Assembly (NCBI GenBank): GCA_029747015.1
Contig: JAKOGI010000536.1
Location: forward strand, 62,001-126,000
DNA: 64,000 nucleotides
Origin: Carnegiea gigantea
Taxonomy: Eukaryota; Streptophyta; Magnoliopsida; Caryophyllales; Cactaceae
Direction of reading: 5' to 3'
The notes beneath the pieces are model-generated. The model worked only from the letters and a program-made list of their open reading frames with translations, did not search any database and had not been told where the DNA came from. This document shows positions 1-11,615 of the stretch, in pieces (positions within the stretch are counted from its first letter, which is position 1; each line of letters begins with the position of its first letter). Both the position numbers and the translations under genes were made by a program.

Positions 1-90
1 GGATAGCAATTGAAGCCATATCTAGTGGAAGAACCAATTAAAAATGCCAATGTTCATATGCTAACTGACCCGGTTCAACCATAGAAGAAG
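1..90 (+). pseudogene. Athila-like pol polyprotein, integrase C-terminal tail
   Basis: Frame 1 reads the typical end of plant Ty3/gypsy polyproteins, with the motif QLKPYLVEEPI followed by LTDP and a stop at 88-90. An in-frame TAG at codon 2 shows the copy is dead. The motif is the end of the integrase region just before the 3' non-coding part of Athila-like elements. Only about 29 codons lie in the window. Confidence 0.75.
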
Positions 91-1947
91 GGTCACGTGC
101 AGCAAAGTTTCCGGGTAATCAACCACCCCATCCTCCTCTACCTCCTCCTCTCTGATCTTATTTTCTGCTACTCCCTTTTCCTTTTTACTATGAGGTGCCC
201 ACATTGAGGGCAATGTGTGATTCAAGCATGGGGGAGTTAGTTATTATATTTGGCATCTGATACCTATTTCTGTTTGGTGTGTTTGTTTGTTTTTGCTTTG
301 TATATATTTTTAGTGTAGTTTTTGTAGTTTTTGTTTTAGTAGTCCATTTAGTTTTCTTCTAGGTTGCATTTTAGTTTCTTCTTTTGTTAGTTCTTTTGTT
401 AGTTTCTTCTGCATTTTAGTTTGCATTATTTACAACCACAAAAAAAAACCAAAAAAATAACAAAACACAAAAGAAAAAAAAATCCTTCGATGATGACCTC
501 TATAGACTTGGCAGCTTTCTTTGGTTTAGTTTGATCCTTTGATTTGCCCGAATTGTACATAAATGTTTGTGAATGAGTTTTCAAAATGAATTCCATGTTT
601 TGACCATATGTTAGATGTGAATTATTTTTCGCTATGAGTCTTCACAAGATTTTGGCATGTGTTTACTAGTGAGCTAGCCTAGTCTTTGGTAGATGTCCCT
701 TGAGACTTTGATCCTTTAGAGACTGTTTGTCATTATTAGTTTCATATTTTTTCTTTCATGGTGACTCTTCCTTGACGTCATTTCTCTAGAACTTACTTTG
801 ATTATCATTCAAGATCACATTTCGCATATGCATTTAGACAATATGATTGAGACCTTTTTTTCTTTCTTTGATTTGTTTAACACCATGGCCAAATAGCCAC
901 CCTGGTTTTGTATTGTATCCCTTGTTAGCCCCTTTGAGCCTATAACCGTTTTTCTTTATTTGAACCTTTAAATTTTAGCCCGTGGCCAAATACTTGTCTT
1001 ACCCTTAAGCCAAGGCTAGAAGAGCATTACATTCCTTTACATCAAGTTTGATAGAGTGTTCCAAAGTGGATTGTTATTCTCTTTGGTGAATTTTGGCTGT
1101 TTGGTGCGTTGATGTAAACAGTTGATAAATCCTTTGTTTTGTTGTGCAAAGTTTAGAGAGGAGTTTGACTTTAAAGTTCATTATGGAATTTTCTTAGTTG
1201 TTCCTTTTTGAAAGAAAAAAAGGGAAAAAAAAGGAAATGAAAAAAACAGAAATGAAGAGAAATGAATAAAAAAATTTTTTTTTTTTTTTTAAAGTGCTTA
1301 GCCTTGGTGGGAATGTAAGCTATTTGTGATTTCCAACTCTTTCTCTCTTCTTTTTAGGATTTATTTTGATATGGTTTAAGAAAGATGTAGTATGATGCAT
1401 TAGACTTGTTTAAGCTCTTAGTCTTTGGCTTTTAGCTCCTCATTTTCAAAAACATTTGTTCCCCTCTTACCTTTACCCTAAGCCCCGTTACATCCCTATG
1501 AAAGTCCTCATGATTTTTTAGTGTATTTGTATTTTAGTGGTGGCGAATTTGAGAATCTTGTCAAGCCTATGATAGATTTGTGTCCGAGGAATGAGAATTG
1601 AGAGAACTTTGATATATATACATTGTCACACACATGAGTGCTGAGTGCCACATAACTATAGTGAGGTTTTAACGGCCATACTAGTTTCGCTTTTTTCATG
1701 TACTACAATGATTGCATTTAACGCTTTGGGGGAAGATTGGTTCAAGTTTTGCATTGTGGTCTATTAAAAGGTTTTTGAAATTTCGTTCCCCATTCTACTT
1801 ATTAATGATTTTTTGTACCTATTTGGGCTATCTTTGGATCGTCTTTGCCAATTGAATGTTGCCTATGCCTATCCTAAAGAGGTTATGCATACCTTTTTGG
1901 TTTTTGCATTGATTGAGGATAAGCAACAGTTTAAGTATGGGGGAGCT
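91..1947 (+). other. Athila-like 3' non-coding region with two polypurine tracts
   Basis: No ORF with family resemblance is visible, so no env-like gene is present. An internal polypurine tract (CATGGGGGAG, 227-236) follows a motif with CCCACATTGAGGGCAATGTG, a layout seen in Athila elements. A second tract (GTATGGGGGAG, 1935-1945) directly precedes the LTR and would prime plus-strand synthesis. Stretches around 880-1030 and 1430-1500 resemble the matching 3' region of the LARD at 15780-16440, for example the words around GCCAAGGCTAG, which ties the two families together. A poly(T) run lies near 1267-1290. Confidence 0.75.
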
Positions 1948-3231
1948 TGATACGTGCTTGATATGTACATCTTTTTGGGGCTATTTTGCCTCGTTTTTTG
2001 TAGAATTTTGTGCTTCATGATATTGTTTACTTCCCTATTCTCCATTCATGCTTGGGTGTAGTTGTTTTATGTGTTTTGCAGGATTTTTAGCCTTTTTAAC
2101 CAACATTTGCCGTTTAATGGCTATGTTTTGACCTCCTCCACGGTCATCCATGAGTTGCTATGCCCATGGAGCAAGAAACCAATTCCAGCACAGACCACGG
2201 TGAGGTGGTGGATGCGACAGACTATAATAGGCTTGTAACTGCTGCCTCTTCGTTTTCCCTCGGCTGCGTGACTGAGATTAACTTGAATTTCCTATAAATA
2301 GTGACGTCCAGTAGTGAAGGAAAGCAATCCCTAGCAAGCAAAGTAAGTAAAGCTAGCCTGGTGAAGATTAGTTTAGTTTAGTTTCTCTCAAATTTTGTTC
2401 CTTAGTTGGTTTTGTTTTTTTTTTTTTTTTTTTTTTTTTTGCATTTGTATGAGTTTTGAGCGAGAGAGTTTTGTTCCTGAGGCGGTTCTGAAGCCCTTGG
2501 TGAAGGCCATCTCAGTTGAGCCCCTTTCACTCAGATTTCGCCGATCTTTGGTTAGTTGGTTTATCTTTTATCATGTCTGAGTGGTTTTCTTACTCTAGGA
2601 ATTTAGTAGTTTATGGAAGTATATTGGATCATGTTTTGGTTTATTCAATTGTGCTTATTTTCATGATTGGTATGATTTCGTTCTATCAAGTGTTTGATAT
2701 GTTGTGAGTTGATTTTTGGCCAAAATTTACTTGCACACATGAAACAATCGAGTCAACATTCGAAAGACGACATTTGATTGTTGGACTGCTTGATTAGACT
2801 TAGCATAACTTCATCTCGAAAGAGAGAACTATATGTGAGGAGGACTAGCAGGTAATCGAACATATTAAACTTGGATTAAGTAAAATTATTTTTAAAGAAC
2901 GACGTTTGCTTAGTTTAGGCAAATTTAATTGATTTCGAAAGAATAGATCAAGTTTCTAGACAAGATTATAATTCCTTGGAATTAACTAATTAGAGAATAG
3001 CACATGTTTATTAATTTTGATCCAATTCTCTTCCATAACTACCAAAATTCCTAGACTTTTTTCTCTTATTAATTTAGATGAGTTCATTTACAGTAGTTAA
3101 TCAAAACCACTTGAAATAGAGTTTTGCTTAGTATATTCTAACAAGACTAGACTCGATAGATTACTTTAATCCCTAAGGAACGATATCATTTATCTATACT
3201 ACAACTATCCATGCGCTCGCGGTAGTGATCA
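1948..3231 (+). repeat. 3' LTR of plus-strand Athila-like element
   Basis: It begins TGATACGTGCTTG immediately after the polypurine tract and ends GTAGTGATCA, giving TG...CA termini and 1284 bp. Read on the opposite strand, the LTR at 5934-7196 matches it in both terminal regions and around the LTR centre, so the two LTRs are related but lie in inverted orientation and cannot be the two ends of one element. A 26-base T run lies at 2415-2440. Confidence 0.88.
2293..2300 (+). promoter_or_regulatory. TATA box in Athila-like LTR
   Basis: TATAAATA sits in the middle of the LTR within TTCCTATAAATAGTG, the position expected for the LTR promoter at the U3/R boundary. The call rests on motif and position only. 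Confidence 0.5.
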
Positions 3232-3563
3232 TATGCATTCGAACTAGCATTGACAATCATTGGGTATGTAGATTTTGGTCCAAGAAATTCATACCTCAGG
3301 GATGAAGGAAGAGGTTTCAGTTCAACATCGGTAGCTTTTACCTCATGAGATGAGGGTTTATTCCGAACTTGTAATGGTTTAACCTTAGCAAGAGGAAACG
3401 GAATTGGTGAAGAGGCTTCCAGAAGTTGAGCACACTCGGCTACTTCGGGATTTTAATCATTAGTAGTGCTATTGCATAACATCAAGTGCTCAAGTGGATC
3501 ATTAGAATCAAGGTTAGACACGGCTTCCCGTATTAAACCATCAATCATATCAATCTTATTACA
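3232..3563 (-). pseudogene. Athila-like pol linker between protease and RT, broken by insertion
   Basis: The frame continues from the protease through stops and reads the Athila-type motif ELKPLPSSLRYEFLGP, which in intact relatives leads into the reverse transcriptase. It ends at 3232 in mid-frame, where the plus-strand LTR joins. In-frame stops occur just after the protease and again near 3456. No reverse transcriptase of this element is in the window. Confidence 0.75.
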
Positions 3564-4429
3564 CTAATTAGAAATGGAAGGAAACCTAGTAGCTTTTAGT
3601 AAATTAAACTCCACATGATCATTTCCCACATCAAACGATAGTGTACCGTTTTTTACATCGATACGGCACCCTGCGACGGCCAGGAATGGCCTCCTAAGAA
3701 TGATGGGGGTCTGCGTATCCTCCTCCATTTCTAGAATCACAAAGTCTACGGGTACATATAAATCCCCTACTTTTATTGGAACATCCTCTAAAATTCCCAC
3801 GGGGTATTTTACAGAATGATCTGCCAATTGTAAGGAGATAGTAGTTGGTCTTATCTCTCCTAATTCCAATTTTTCACACATAGAAAGAAGCATCAAGCTC
3901 AAGCTTGACCCTAAATCACATAAAGCACGGTCTATAAGCATATTCCCTATCAGGCAGGGAATTAAAAAACTACAGGGATCCTTCAACTTAGCTGGAAGCT
4001 TGTTTTAGATCACTGCACTGCATTCTTCAGTCAAAGCTATAGTTTCATGTTCTTCAAGCTTTCTGTTGTTGGACCAAATTTCTTTCAAAAATTTAGCATA
4101 TGAAGGCATTTAAGTTAGGCCTTCAGTAAACAGAATGTTTATATAGAGTTTCTGAAGGACTTCTACAAACTTCCTAAATTGCGAATTAAGTTTTGCCTTA
4201 GCCATCCTTTGAGGAAATGGTAAAGGTGGGGTGTAGGGCTTTGGGAAAACGATCTTACGGTCCTTAGGAACGTCATTAGGCTTACACACGACGTCTCTTT
4301 CTCGACATTCTCAACATGCTCGTTCTTATCATGCAAAGACTCATCGTTGGTAACCTCCTTTGGTCCCTCTAGTTTATTTCCGCCTCTCAAAATCATTACA
4401 TTACATTACTCCCTAAGATTAAGCTCAGG
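3564..4429 (-). pseudogene. Athila-like connector and aspartic protease
   Basis: The 3564-3986 stretch reads a retroviral-type aspartic protease with active-site text ALCDLGSS, the Athila version (D-L-G) of the D-T/S-G triad, followed by the flap-like part and the conserved PIILRRPFLAVAG. Upstream, 4163-4429 reads the linker that follows gag (LRGGNKLEGPK) and then PPLPFP-type text, with a frameshift between the blocks. In the live element the protease would cut the Gag-Pol polyprotein. Confidence 0.8.
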
Positions 4430-5655
4430 CTTACTAGGAAGTTTATCTGGGGGCATAGATAAGAAGCTAGCTTTTTGGGCAATCTGAGCTTCCAACATCC
4501 TATTATGAGTTGTAAGCACATCAACTTTTGAGGCTAATTACTTAATGTACTCATCCTATTTTTGTTGTGCCATAAGCATACTTTCCATCATCGCTTTGGA
4601 CTTTTAGGGTATTTGAGAAGGGAAATGTGGTCTTCGAAAACCGGAAGGTGGTCTAGCTTTCATTGGGGGCATATTCGAAGGGTTCGGATTAGACCTATAT
4701 GAGAAATTTGGGTGATTGTTCTAACCAAGATTGTAGGTACTAGAGTAGGGTCATTGGCCGATCTCGAGTTGAAGTTTGAACATAGTTAACTTCACTAGAA
4801 TCTTGGGAAAAAGGTCTCGCAACTTGACAATTCAAGGTCACATGCTCAATAGAACCATAAATTTCACAAGGAGAAGGGGCATAGAATTCACAACATTAAC
4901 ATTCATTCGGTCCAACCTTTGAGTCATAGCATCTACTTTAGCATAAAGTAAAGTAAGTGCATCAACTTCACACTTCTGTTCAACTCGTTTGGGTTGGCCT
5001 CCTTCGTTGGACCATTGGAAATTGTGCTCTCCTCAATTAAGTTATAGGCTTCATCCTCAATTTTGTTCAGCAAGGTTCCTCCTACCGCCGTATCAATAGT
5101 AGACCTTACAAATTGGGTCACACCATCATAAAAAGCTTGGGTAATCATCCAACGTTGAAGACCATGATGGGGGCATAAACGCAGCAAATCTTTAAACCGC
5201 TCCCAAGCTTTGTAGTGCGTCTCTTCATCTTTTTGTGTAAAGTTGGTGATTTGATTCCTTAGGTTAGTCGTTTTGCTTGGGGGGAAAAACGTGGCAAGGA
5301 AGGCTCTTGTTAACTCATCCCAAGCGGTAATACATCCCGATGGCAAAGAGTGTAACCAAGCCCTTGCTTTATCTCTCAACAAAAAGGGAAATAAGCGCAA
5401 TTGGATGACATCAGTAGAGAAACCATTAAGATTCAACGTGTTGCACACCTCTAAAAAGACCGAGAGGTGTAGATTCGGGTCTTCCAAAGGAGTTCCTTCA
5501 ATTTGGGATTGTTGCACCATAGAGATGAGTGCTGGTTTGAGCTTAAAATTGTTGGCATCAACAGTATAGCGAGCGATGCTTGAGGCGATCCCTTGGACTC
5601 CAGGGGTAACAAAATCTCGAAGTATCCTTCTTTGGTCACCTTCTCCTCCCGCCAT
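4430..5655 (-). pseudogene. Athila-like gag (capsid region)
   Basis: The start is taken at the ATG at 5655, which opens MAGGEGDQRR. The longer open frame upstream to 5904 crosses leader sequence next to the PBS and is unlikely to be Gag. Residues after the start match the plant retrotransposon gag domain, with RLFPFLLRDKARAWLHSLP and the downstream WERFKDLLRLCPHHG. The frame closes at 4933; related text continues in another frame towards the CCHC knuckle, indicating a frameshift near 4960. Gag forms the cytoplasmic virus-like particle in active relatives. Confidence 0.85.
4827..4868 (-). other. degenerate CCHC zinc knuckle of gag
   Basis: Fourteen codons read C-EI-Y-GSIE-H-VTLN-C: the spacing of C-x2-C-x4-H-x4-C is exact, but the second Cys is Tyr. 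The knuckle binds RNA in intact Gag; here the loss fits pseudogene decay. Confidence 0.65.
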
Positions 5656-5909
5656 GTTTGTTGAATTCCTTCTTACCTCGCGTCTTTGTTCTTTAATCCT
5701 TTGCTTCTTCCTCCTTAAGCGGAAAGCCTTTGAATGTCGGGATCGAGTTCGTAAAAGATTGGACTTTGCATAAATGGGAAGAATTTCTGCAAGCACTATC
5801 ACCAACACTACCAGCGCAATTAAACAAGAAATTAAAAAGAAAATAAAAGAAAAAGGCAATAAAATACTTAGCCACTTTCGTAAGACTAACTCAATAATTA
5901 ACAAATTAG

Positions 5910-5927
5910 TCTCCTACAACAGCACCA
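5910..5927 (-). other. primer binding site (tRNA-Asp type)
   Basis: On the minus strand the site reads TGGTGCTGTTGTAGGAGA, directly inside the LTR end. It fits the Athila/Tat consensus TGGCGCCGTTGCCGGGGA. Most differences are C-to-T or G-to-A transitions, as expected from deamination of methylated cytosines. Confidence 0.75.
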
Positions 5928-5933
5928 AGAACT

Positions 5934-7196
5934 TGACTACTGCCGCAAGTGCACAGGTAGTCGTACTATAGACAAAAAGATCGCTCCTCAGGGACCAATG
6001 TAATCTATTGAGTTTTTGTTTATCCAAAATATGCTAAGTAAAATTCTAATTTAAGAGGGTTCGATTAGAAAACTTCTAATTCACTAATTTTTAAAATCCA
6101 TTAAGGAAGCATGCCTAGGAATTCATGTAGTTATGAAAGTTGATTGGATCAAAATGATAAGGATGTGCTTTTCTCTATTCGGTTAATTTCGATGACTTGC
6201 AATCTATCCAAAAAGATTTAGTCTATTGTTTCAAACTCAACCAAATTTGCCTAAACTAAGCAAAAGTCGTTCTTTCAAACTAATTTGTCTTAATTCAAGT
6301 TAAACATCTTTGATTACACTCTATGTCCTCCTAATATGCAAATCTCTCTTTCAAAATGACATTATGTCAAGTTTTATTAAGCAATCTAACAATCAAATGT
6401 CACCTTTCAGTTTTTCACTCAATTGTTTCAAGTGTGCAAGCAAACTTTGGCCAAAAATCTACTCACAACATTATAATCACTTGATAGAATGAAATTGAAC
6501 CAATCATGAAATAAACACAATTCAATGGATTAAATCATGATCCAACTACACTTTCATAAACTACTGAATCCCTAAACAAAATAAAACTACTCACTCATGA
6601 TAAAAGATTGAACAGCTAACCAATGTTTTGGTGCAATCTGAGAGGAAGGGCTTGACTGAGATAGCCTTCAATCAAGGGCTTCAAACCGCCTCAAACTCAA
6701 ACACACATTCTCAAGATTTCTCACTAAAATAATAACCAAACTAAGAATCTAAACTAAAAAGAACAAAAATTTGACAAAGAAGATAAATTAGGCTATTCTT
6801 GCTTGCTTCTCTCTACTACACGATGCCCTTTTATGGAAAAACTAGGATGTTTTCAGCCTCACAGTTGAAGGAAAATGAAGAGGCAACAGCTTCACCTCTT
6901 ACCATGGTCCGTGGCAGGCACCATGGTCCGACCGTGGTCTTAGCTTGAACCGATTTTCTACTCTTCTGTTGCTCTACGGACGTAGCAGCACATGGGTGTC
7001 CACGGGGGAGGTTGAAATACATCCAATAAGGGTCAAATGTTGGGTAAAAAGGTCTAAAATCCTGAAAATCACATCAAACAACCATACCCAAGCATAAATC
7101 TAGAATGAGAGTATAAATTATGACTCAAAACACATAATTCTCCTAAACAATATGGCAAAATAGCCCTAAAATGATATATACATTAAGCACTTATCA
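5934..7196 (-). repeat. 5' LTR of minus-strand Athila-like element
   Basis: On the minus strand it starts TGATAAGTGCTTAATG at 7196 and ends GCAGTAGTCA at 5934, 1263 bp, next to the PBS. It matches the plus-strand LTR at 1948-3231 in inverted orientation. It includes a GC-richer block at 6880-7010 with repeated CCATGG-containing words and an ATAAAA promoter-like motif near 6830. Confidence 0.88.
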
Positions 7197-7438
7197 TTAG
7201 TATTTTGTCATTATTGTAGTTATTTAATGTCTTTTAATTTTCCTATTTAATAAGATGCTAAGCTATATAAACCCTCTTATGTATATGGAGAAAATTATAT
7301 AATGAGTTGGATTTGATATTTGTGTGAGCCTAATATTTCTCTCTATGTGAGAAATTTCCCTTTAAGAATTGCTCCCAGAGCATTCTACATCAATCACGCC
7401 CCCTTATAGTAATTATTCTCATAATGTCCTGCACTAAA
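7197..7438 (+). repeat. orphan short LTR (Copia-type?), truncated
   Basis: The block contains a TATA motif, the phrase TTTCTCTCTATGTGAGA typical of a short LTR's transcribed part, and a junction to an initiator-methionine PBS at 7441. Its left end is probably cut by the Athila-like insertion, so a TG start near 7205 is only a guess. No matching second LTR was found in the window. Copia origin is inferred from LTR size and PBS type. Confidence 0.45.
7264..7270 (+). promoter_or_regulatory. TATA box in orphan LTR
   Basis: TATATAA within AAGCTATATAAACCC, about 170 bases before the PBS, fits the promoter of a short LTR. Confidence 0.4.
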
Positions 7439-7440
7439 TT

Positions 7441-7452
7441 TGGTACCAGAGC
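7441..7452 (+). other. primer binding site (initiator tRNA-Met)
   Basis: TGGTACCAGAGC differs by one base from the canonical plant TGGTATCAGAGC. It follows the orphan LTR and shows that this LTR was a 5' LTR in plus orientation. Confidence 0.65.
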
Positions 7453-8200
7453 TAATCAATCTTGTGACTTGTGATTCTTGTTTTTTCCCTTATACATTTC
7501 TAATAACTCCTTCTAAATCAGCCTTAAGAGAACCACTGCCCTCTATCACTTTCTTGGTTGATAGACCACTACCCACCGCCCACCCACCATGAGTTGACCA
7601 CCATTACACCATTGATGCCCTTCTCTACTTGTCTGAATCCTAAATTCACAAATTTGCAAACCCTAATTTGAAATTTTTCCTAATTTCTAAAATCTCATAT
7701 CCTAAAATTCATCCCCGAGCTATCAAGATCATCCAATTTGACTTCATGCCTCCACTATCCTTTTTATTTCTTCAAAAATCCCATTAGCAGTTGAAAGAAA
7801 ACACTTAATTTGATCTATGATTGGCTACTCCAATTCTATGAAAGGTTGGTTCGTGTTAGTTAAGCCATTCTTTTTATTATGTCGCTGCTAATGTTGATGC
7901 TAAGACGTTTTGGTCTGGCCATTTGATGCCCACCACCAAGCAAAGATCTCCTGCTTGTCACTATCATGCCATCACTATCAAGTTCAGTTTCACTATTGTG
8001 GGAGGTTCAACAGGTCTCGATTTACTTTGCTAATTGTTTGATTTTCATATTACAATAATTCTATAATACTTGACTGCCCTGGGTTTTTCAAGTACTTGCG
8101 TAGATCCTAATTCTTTATGCTACTTCTAGATCCCCCATTATTCTTGACTCTTATTAATAAGCCTGATCAAATTTTATGCTCTATTATGTGTATAATTATT
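7453..8200. other. unassigned AT-rich DNA
   Basis: I see no ORF with family resemblance, no terminal repeats and no tandem structure. It may be the leader of the element that owned the LTR upstream, but nothing proves it. Confidence 0.5.
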
Positions 8201-8204
8201 GTTT

Positions 8205-8800
8205 ATTATTGTTGCATTGGCATTAGTAGCCTTCACAAACAAGGTGAGAGATCAGGTTGCACTTAAATAAGAAAGCCTGACCAACCTCTCAGAAGCATAA
8301 AACTATAGAGAGGTATATCCGCATAGAATTAATGAACAGAGAACTGTATGCTAAATAGGATAATCCAAATAAAGGTGACCAAGGATAAGAGAAGTCAAAA
8401 TACAAATAAAGGCGAGTTCAAGCAACTGGGTCGATGATATATTTAATGTCCCTAAGAGAGATATCTTTATGGAAACAAAAAGGTGGATACTACCAAAATA
8501 ATCTAGACCTATCAAGTTGAAGGCCAGGTATAGATATAATAACAAATGATACGAATTGCACTCGAAACATCATCATAACACTAAAGACTGCAAGGACTTG
8601 GATACGGTGTTGAAGGACCTATCACAACGGAGGGCCACTTCGATGAGTACCTAAAGGATAGACCCTAAAATGTCTAATAACAAAAATCCTAGAGATGATG
8701 CAAGCTACAGTAAGGAGACAGATGGGGTGGTGCACACAACCTTAGGAGATCTAATTTAGGAGGGCAATTTAGTAGGTTTGAAGAATCACCCTCACTCCAT
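8205..8800 (+). pseudogene. Tat-like Ty3/gypsy gag fragment running into pol linker
   Basis: Frames joined across shifts read parts of a Tat-lineage Gag: an arginine- and glutamate-rich block ending RYIRIEELNEQRT (about 8300-8345), text around FNVPKREIF, a CCHC-like knuckle, and LDTVLKDL. Near 8730 it reads GVVHTTLG, similar to the GxIxTIxGG motif that follows gag in Tat elements. Stops and frameshifts are frequent. No reverse transcriptase follows. Confidence 0.65.
8550..8591 (+). other. CX2HX4HX4C-type gag knuckle, first Cys lost
   Basis: Fourteen codons read Y-EL-H-SKHH-H-NTKD-C. Tat-lineage Gag proteins usually carry C-x2-H-x4-H-x4-C here; the first Cys is Tyr. A parallel motif with all four ligands is on the minus strand at 27334-27375. 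Confidence 0.6.
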
Positions 8801-10008
8801 GTATGGAGGCCCATGAGTATGAATCAAAGCACGTCATCTGGTCTTAAGTAGTCGAAAGCACTCCATCATCTACACTCCATTTGAGCAGTCTGGATGCTCC
8901 CTAACCTTGCCTACTCACCCAAAAATAAAACTTATCCTATGATGTGGGGAGCGCTAATTGTGAAGATAAAAGCTATAAGAAGAAAGGGACTCAATAGATG
9001 ATGATGGGGAAGAACTACCGTAACCTCCACAATCCTGTGTACAGGAAGATCTTTACCAATGTTTAACGTCCCTAAAATTTTATGTGCTCGAGCTTTGTGA
9101 TAAAAAACAACCCATGGGAGAAAGAATAGGTTTGGATGGATGCTAGGTCTAGTAATATAGATGTTGGGATTACAGATATTGTTGGCTTTATTAGTAAGAG
9201 GAGTGATTTCTTCTTAAAATTATAGAAAAAAGAATGAAACTTATAACATGACAACATGTAAATATGAGGAGGCAAGTAGAGGCATAGGTGACTAATATGA
9301 TATGATCCAGACACTCTACTTCGGACATATACAATAAGCAAGAGCTTCTTGATGCTCCATCGAGTTAAAAGCTACCAAGTCCCAACAGGCCTTAATGAGT
9401 ATTGAGTTGTGTTCAACTTCCCACCCTCTCTTCATACAATATTTCATTTCATAAGAGGGTAATTCATATTAATACACCATAGAGAGCTACTCTTAGCATA
9501 TTCATCTAATGTATGAGGGGTTGTAATTTGACGTCAAATTTGGTTGTTCATGATATGGCAACGCTAAAACATTTATGAAAAGTGAAAATTTTATGATGAT
9601 AGAATATTTGGTTTGTGAGATTACTTGTGGCACCTTATACATGGGCATCATGCATAAAATGTTCACATCAGATAGATGCTACATTGCATTTGTAAATAGT
9701 GTGTAACTTTCCTTTCATGATATTTGAGAGTAGAGTCTAAAATGTCGTTTCAAGGGAATCATGCTTCCCCTTCTTTGGGTATTATGCTTATTTTATTCGA
9801 TTTTCTCCATATTTGTTTTTGTATTAAAGTTTTTGAGGTCCTTTGGTTCGCAGAATGGGAACATACTTCACCTACTGGGGGGCAACAAGTGCTCATTCTA
9901 TAGAATTTTTGAAAACTTTGAAAAAAAATTCAAAAATATTTTTGATTTTGCTTTGGGGAGTTGTGTGCCTTTCAGGTGATTGAGACCCCAGATAAAAAGA
10001 TTATGGGC
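8801..10008. other. unassigned DNA with a polypurine-tract-like motif
   Basis: No recognisable coding domain. ACTGGGGGGC at 9874-9883 resembles the polypurine tract of the Tat-like level-2 element (ACTGGGGGC on the minus strand near 22590). A purine-rich stretch (AGATAAAAAGATTATGGG) ends next to the LTR at 10009. This may be the 3' internal part of an older Tat-like element to which the 8205-8800 gag belongs. Confidence 0.45.
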
Positions 10009-11614
10009 TATAGACAACAAATTTATGCTGTAGGGATTTAGGCGAACTGCATATTTGCATCTTATGTACATTATTGTCTGGTGTTGGCAATTGCTTAACC
10101 CACTAAGAGTAAAGAAGCATCATACTTGAATTTCTTAGTCTTTGTCTATACAAAAAACATGTTTCCTTTGACTGAAAAAAAAAATCTTATCATTAAATTA
10201 TTGGAAAATCCTAATAATACTTCATATAAATTAAAAAAATGTAAAACCTAAACTTTGGAGCTATTTGCATGCATATCGCCTTGAACTCATGACCTAAAGC
10301 ATCGGATAACAGAAGCAGGAGTAGAAGGTGGCTCATTGCGTCGCAATAGTTGACATTAGCATAATACATTCAACATTTGACATCAAAACATCGACTTTGC
10401 TCGATATGCAAGCTGGCATATGATTATACCATCTGTTTAGGCATAGTGGCAAGGTTTGAACTTTGAACCCAAGCGGTTGACTCTAGGTCTAAAATCATAC
10501 CTAGAGTACTTTAATCTTGGGTGTAAAATCATGGCCATAATAGGGTCAAAGCATACATGAATCTAAAAATCATTCCTCATCAAGAGAGCTTTCCAACAAT
10601 ATATTATAAGCTCAATTCCGATAAGCAATGCAAAAGTTATGAGCCAGAAAATTAGATGTGTGCAGATGTCGACTCTTCTTCAATCTTGGGTCATACCTCT
10701 TTGCAAAACTATCCAATATTAATTAGATAAAAATTAAATAAATGGTCCAGCAAAAGGAATCGCATCAATTGGACATCAGAGAAGAAAGTTATGGCCAAAT
10801 AAGTTGGCCTTATAGCTCTTCCAAGCTACTCGGATTGAGTAGATCCTAAGGGCCATGAATTGAAGATAATAATACATTTATTATCGTATTTCCATTTATT
10901 TTCCCCTTGTAATCATTTTCTTTTAGCACGCCTTGATTCTTTGATTAATTATTTATATCATTTAGTGCATCAGTAAGACTATGTTCATTATTAAGTGAAA
11001 ACTATATTTGTTGCTTTCTACTACTTTCAATTTCACTATAAAATGACTTGCTGAGTTAGTGGCCACCAAAAATACTTTCTTTCCTTTGATGAATAAGATT
11101 AAAATTCATGAGTGTCATTTAATTTTCATAGAATTAGGAAATTTAAGATCTTAACTCATTTGTTTCTAGTAAAGGCCGCTATGAAGTGGGTGGTTTAATG
11201 ATGGTTGAAGTCGTTCATTGGGTCATACCTTCGCCCCTGAATCTAATACCATGATTCACAACCATTGCGTCATTTCTTTAATCACCATTCGAGGTGACCG
11301 ACATTATAACCTTTTAGAAAAGCCCTTCTCCTCCTTAAAAACCAATACTATAGTCCTTTTAATGTCCCTTTTGGTTTTTATGGATTTAGTTGATGAAAGA
11401 AATGACCTTTTTTTGTGAAAAAATAGGTTTGTACATTTTCTTTAGAATTGTTAAGTGCTCCAAATTAAGCTTAAAGTCACTTCACCCCATAACCTCACAT
11501 AACTGCAACATTTGGAGCTCTGGATGCATTTTTAAAGAAAGCCATTATAGAAAGTTGATTGAGCTTCAGGGAGTCCTTATTGTCCAGTGACTATCCATCA
11601 ATAATGCGCTTTCA
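10009..11614 (+). repeat. 5' LTR of level-1 Tat-like element
   Basis: It starts TATAGACAAC (TG decayed to TA; the sister copy has TGTAGAAGCC) and ends CTTTCA just before the PBS, 1606 bp. Matching blocks include AAATTTATGCTGTAGGGATTTAG versus 20391 onward, and 10970-11600 versus 54510-55130. No 5-bp target duplication is evident: TGGGC on the left, TTACG after 55132. Confidence 0.78.
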
Positions 11615-11615
11615 T

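Larger units (their letters stand above)
1..3231 (+). mobile_element. Athila-like LTR retrotransposon, 3' portion (cut by window start)
   Basis: The end of a plus-strand Ty3/gypsy element of the Athila type. In order it shows an integrase C-terminal tail, a non-coding 3' region of about 1.85 kb, a polypurine tract and a 3' LTR. Its 5' part lies left of the window. It interrupts the pol reading frame of the minus-strand Athila-like element that starts at 3232, so it is the younger insertion. Its target duplication should be the 5-mer at 3232-3236 (TATGC), but the partner copy is outside the window. Confidence 0.88.
3232..7196 (-). mobile_element. Athila-like LTR retrotransposon, 5' half, minus strand
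   Basis: Reading leftward from 7196: 5' LTR (7196-5934), PBS, gag, degenerate CCHC knuckle, connector, protease, and a pol linker that stops abruptly at 3232 where the plus-strand Athila-like LTR begins. The rest of pol should continue beyond the plus-strand element, left of the window. Multiple in-frame stops and frameshifts make it inactive. The right flank after the LTR begins TTAGT at 7197. Confidence 0.88.

Noticed and set aside
91..1947. Search for an env-like gene in the Athila-like 3' region
   Set aside because: No long frame, signal peptide or membrane segment pattern supports one; the region looks non-coding.
2395..2707. Small ORFs with a phenylalanine run
   Set aside because: The run is a 26-base poly(T) tract within the LTR, so the ORFs are chance frames.
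5273..5971. Plus-strand ORFs of 60-98 codons
   Set aside because: They are antisense shadows of the minus-strand Athila-like gag and PBS region.
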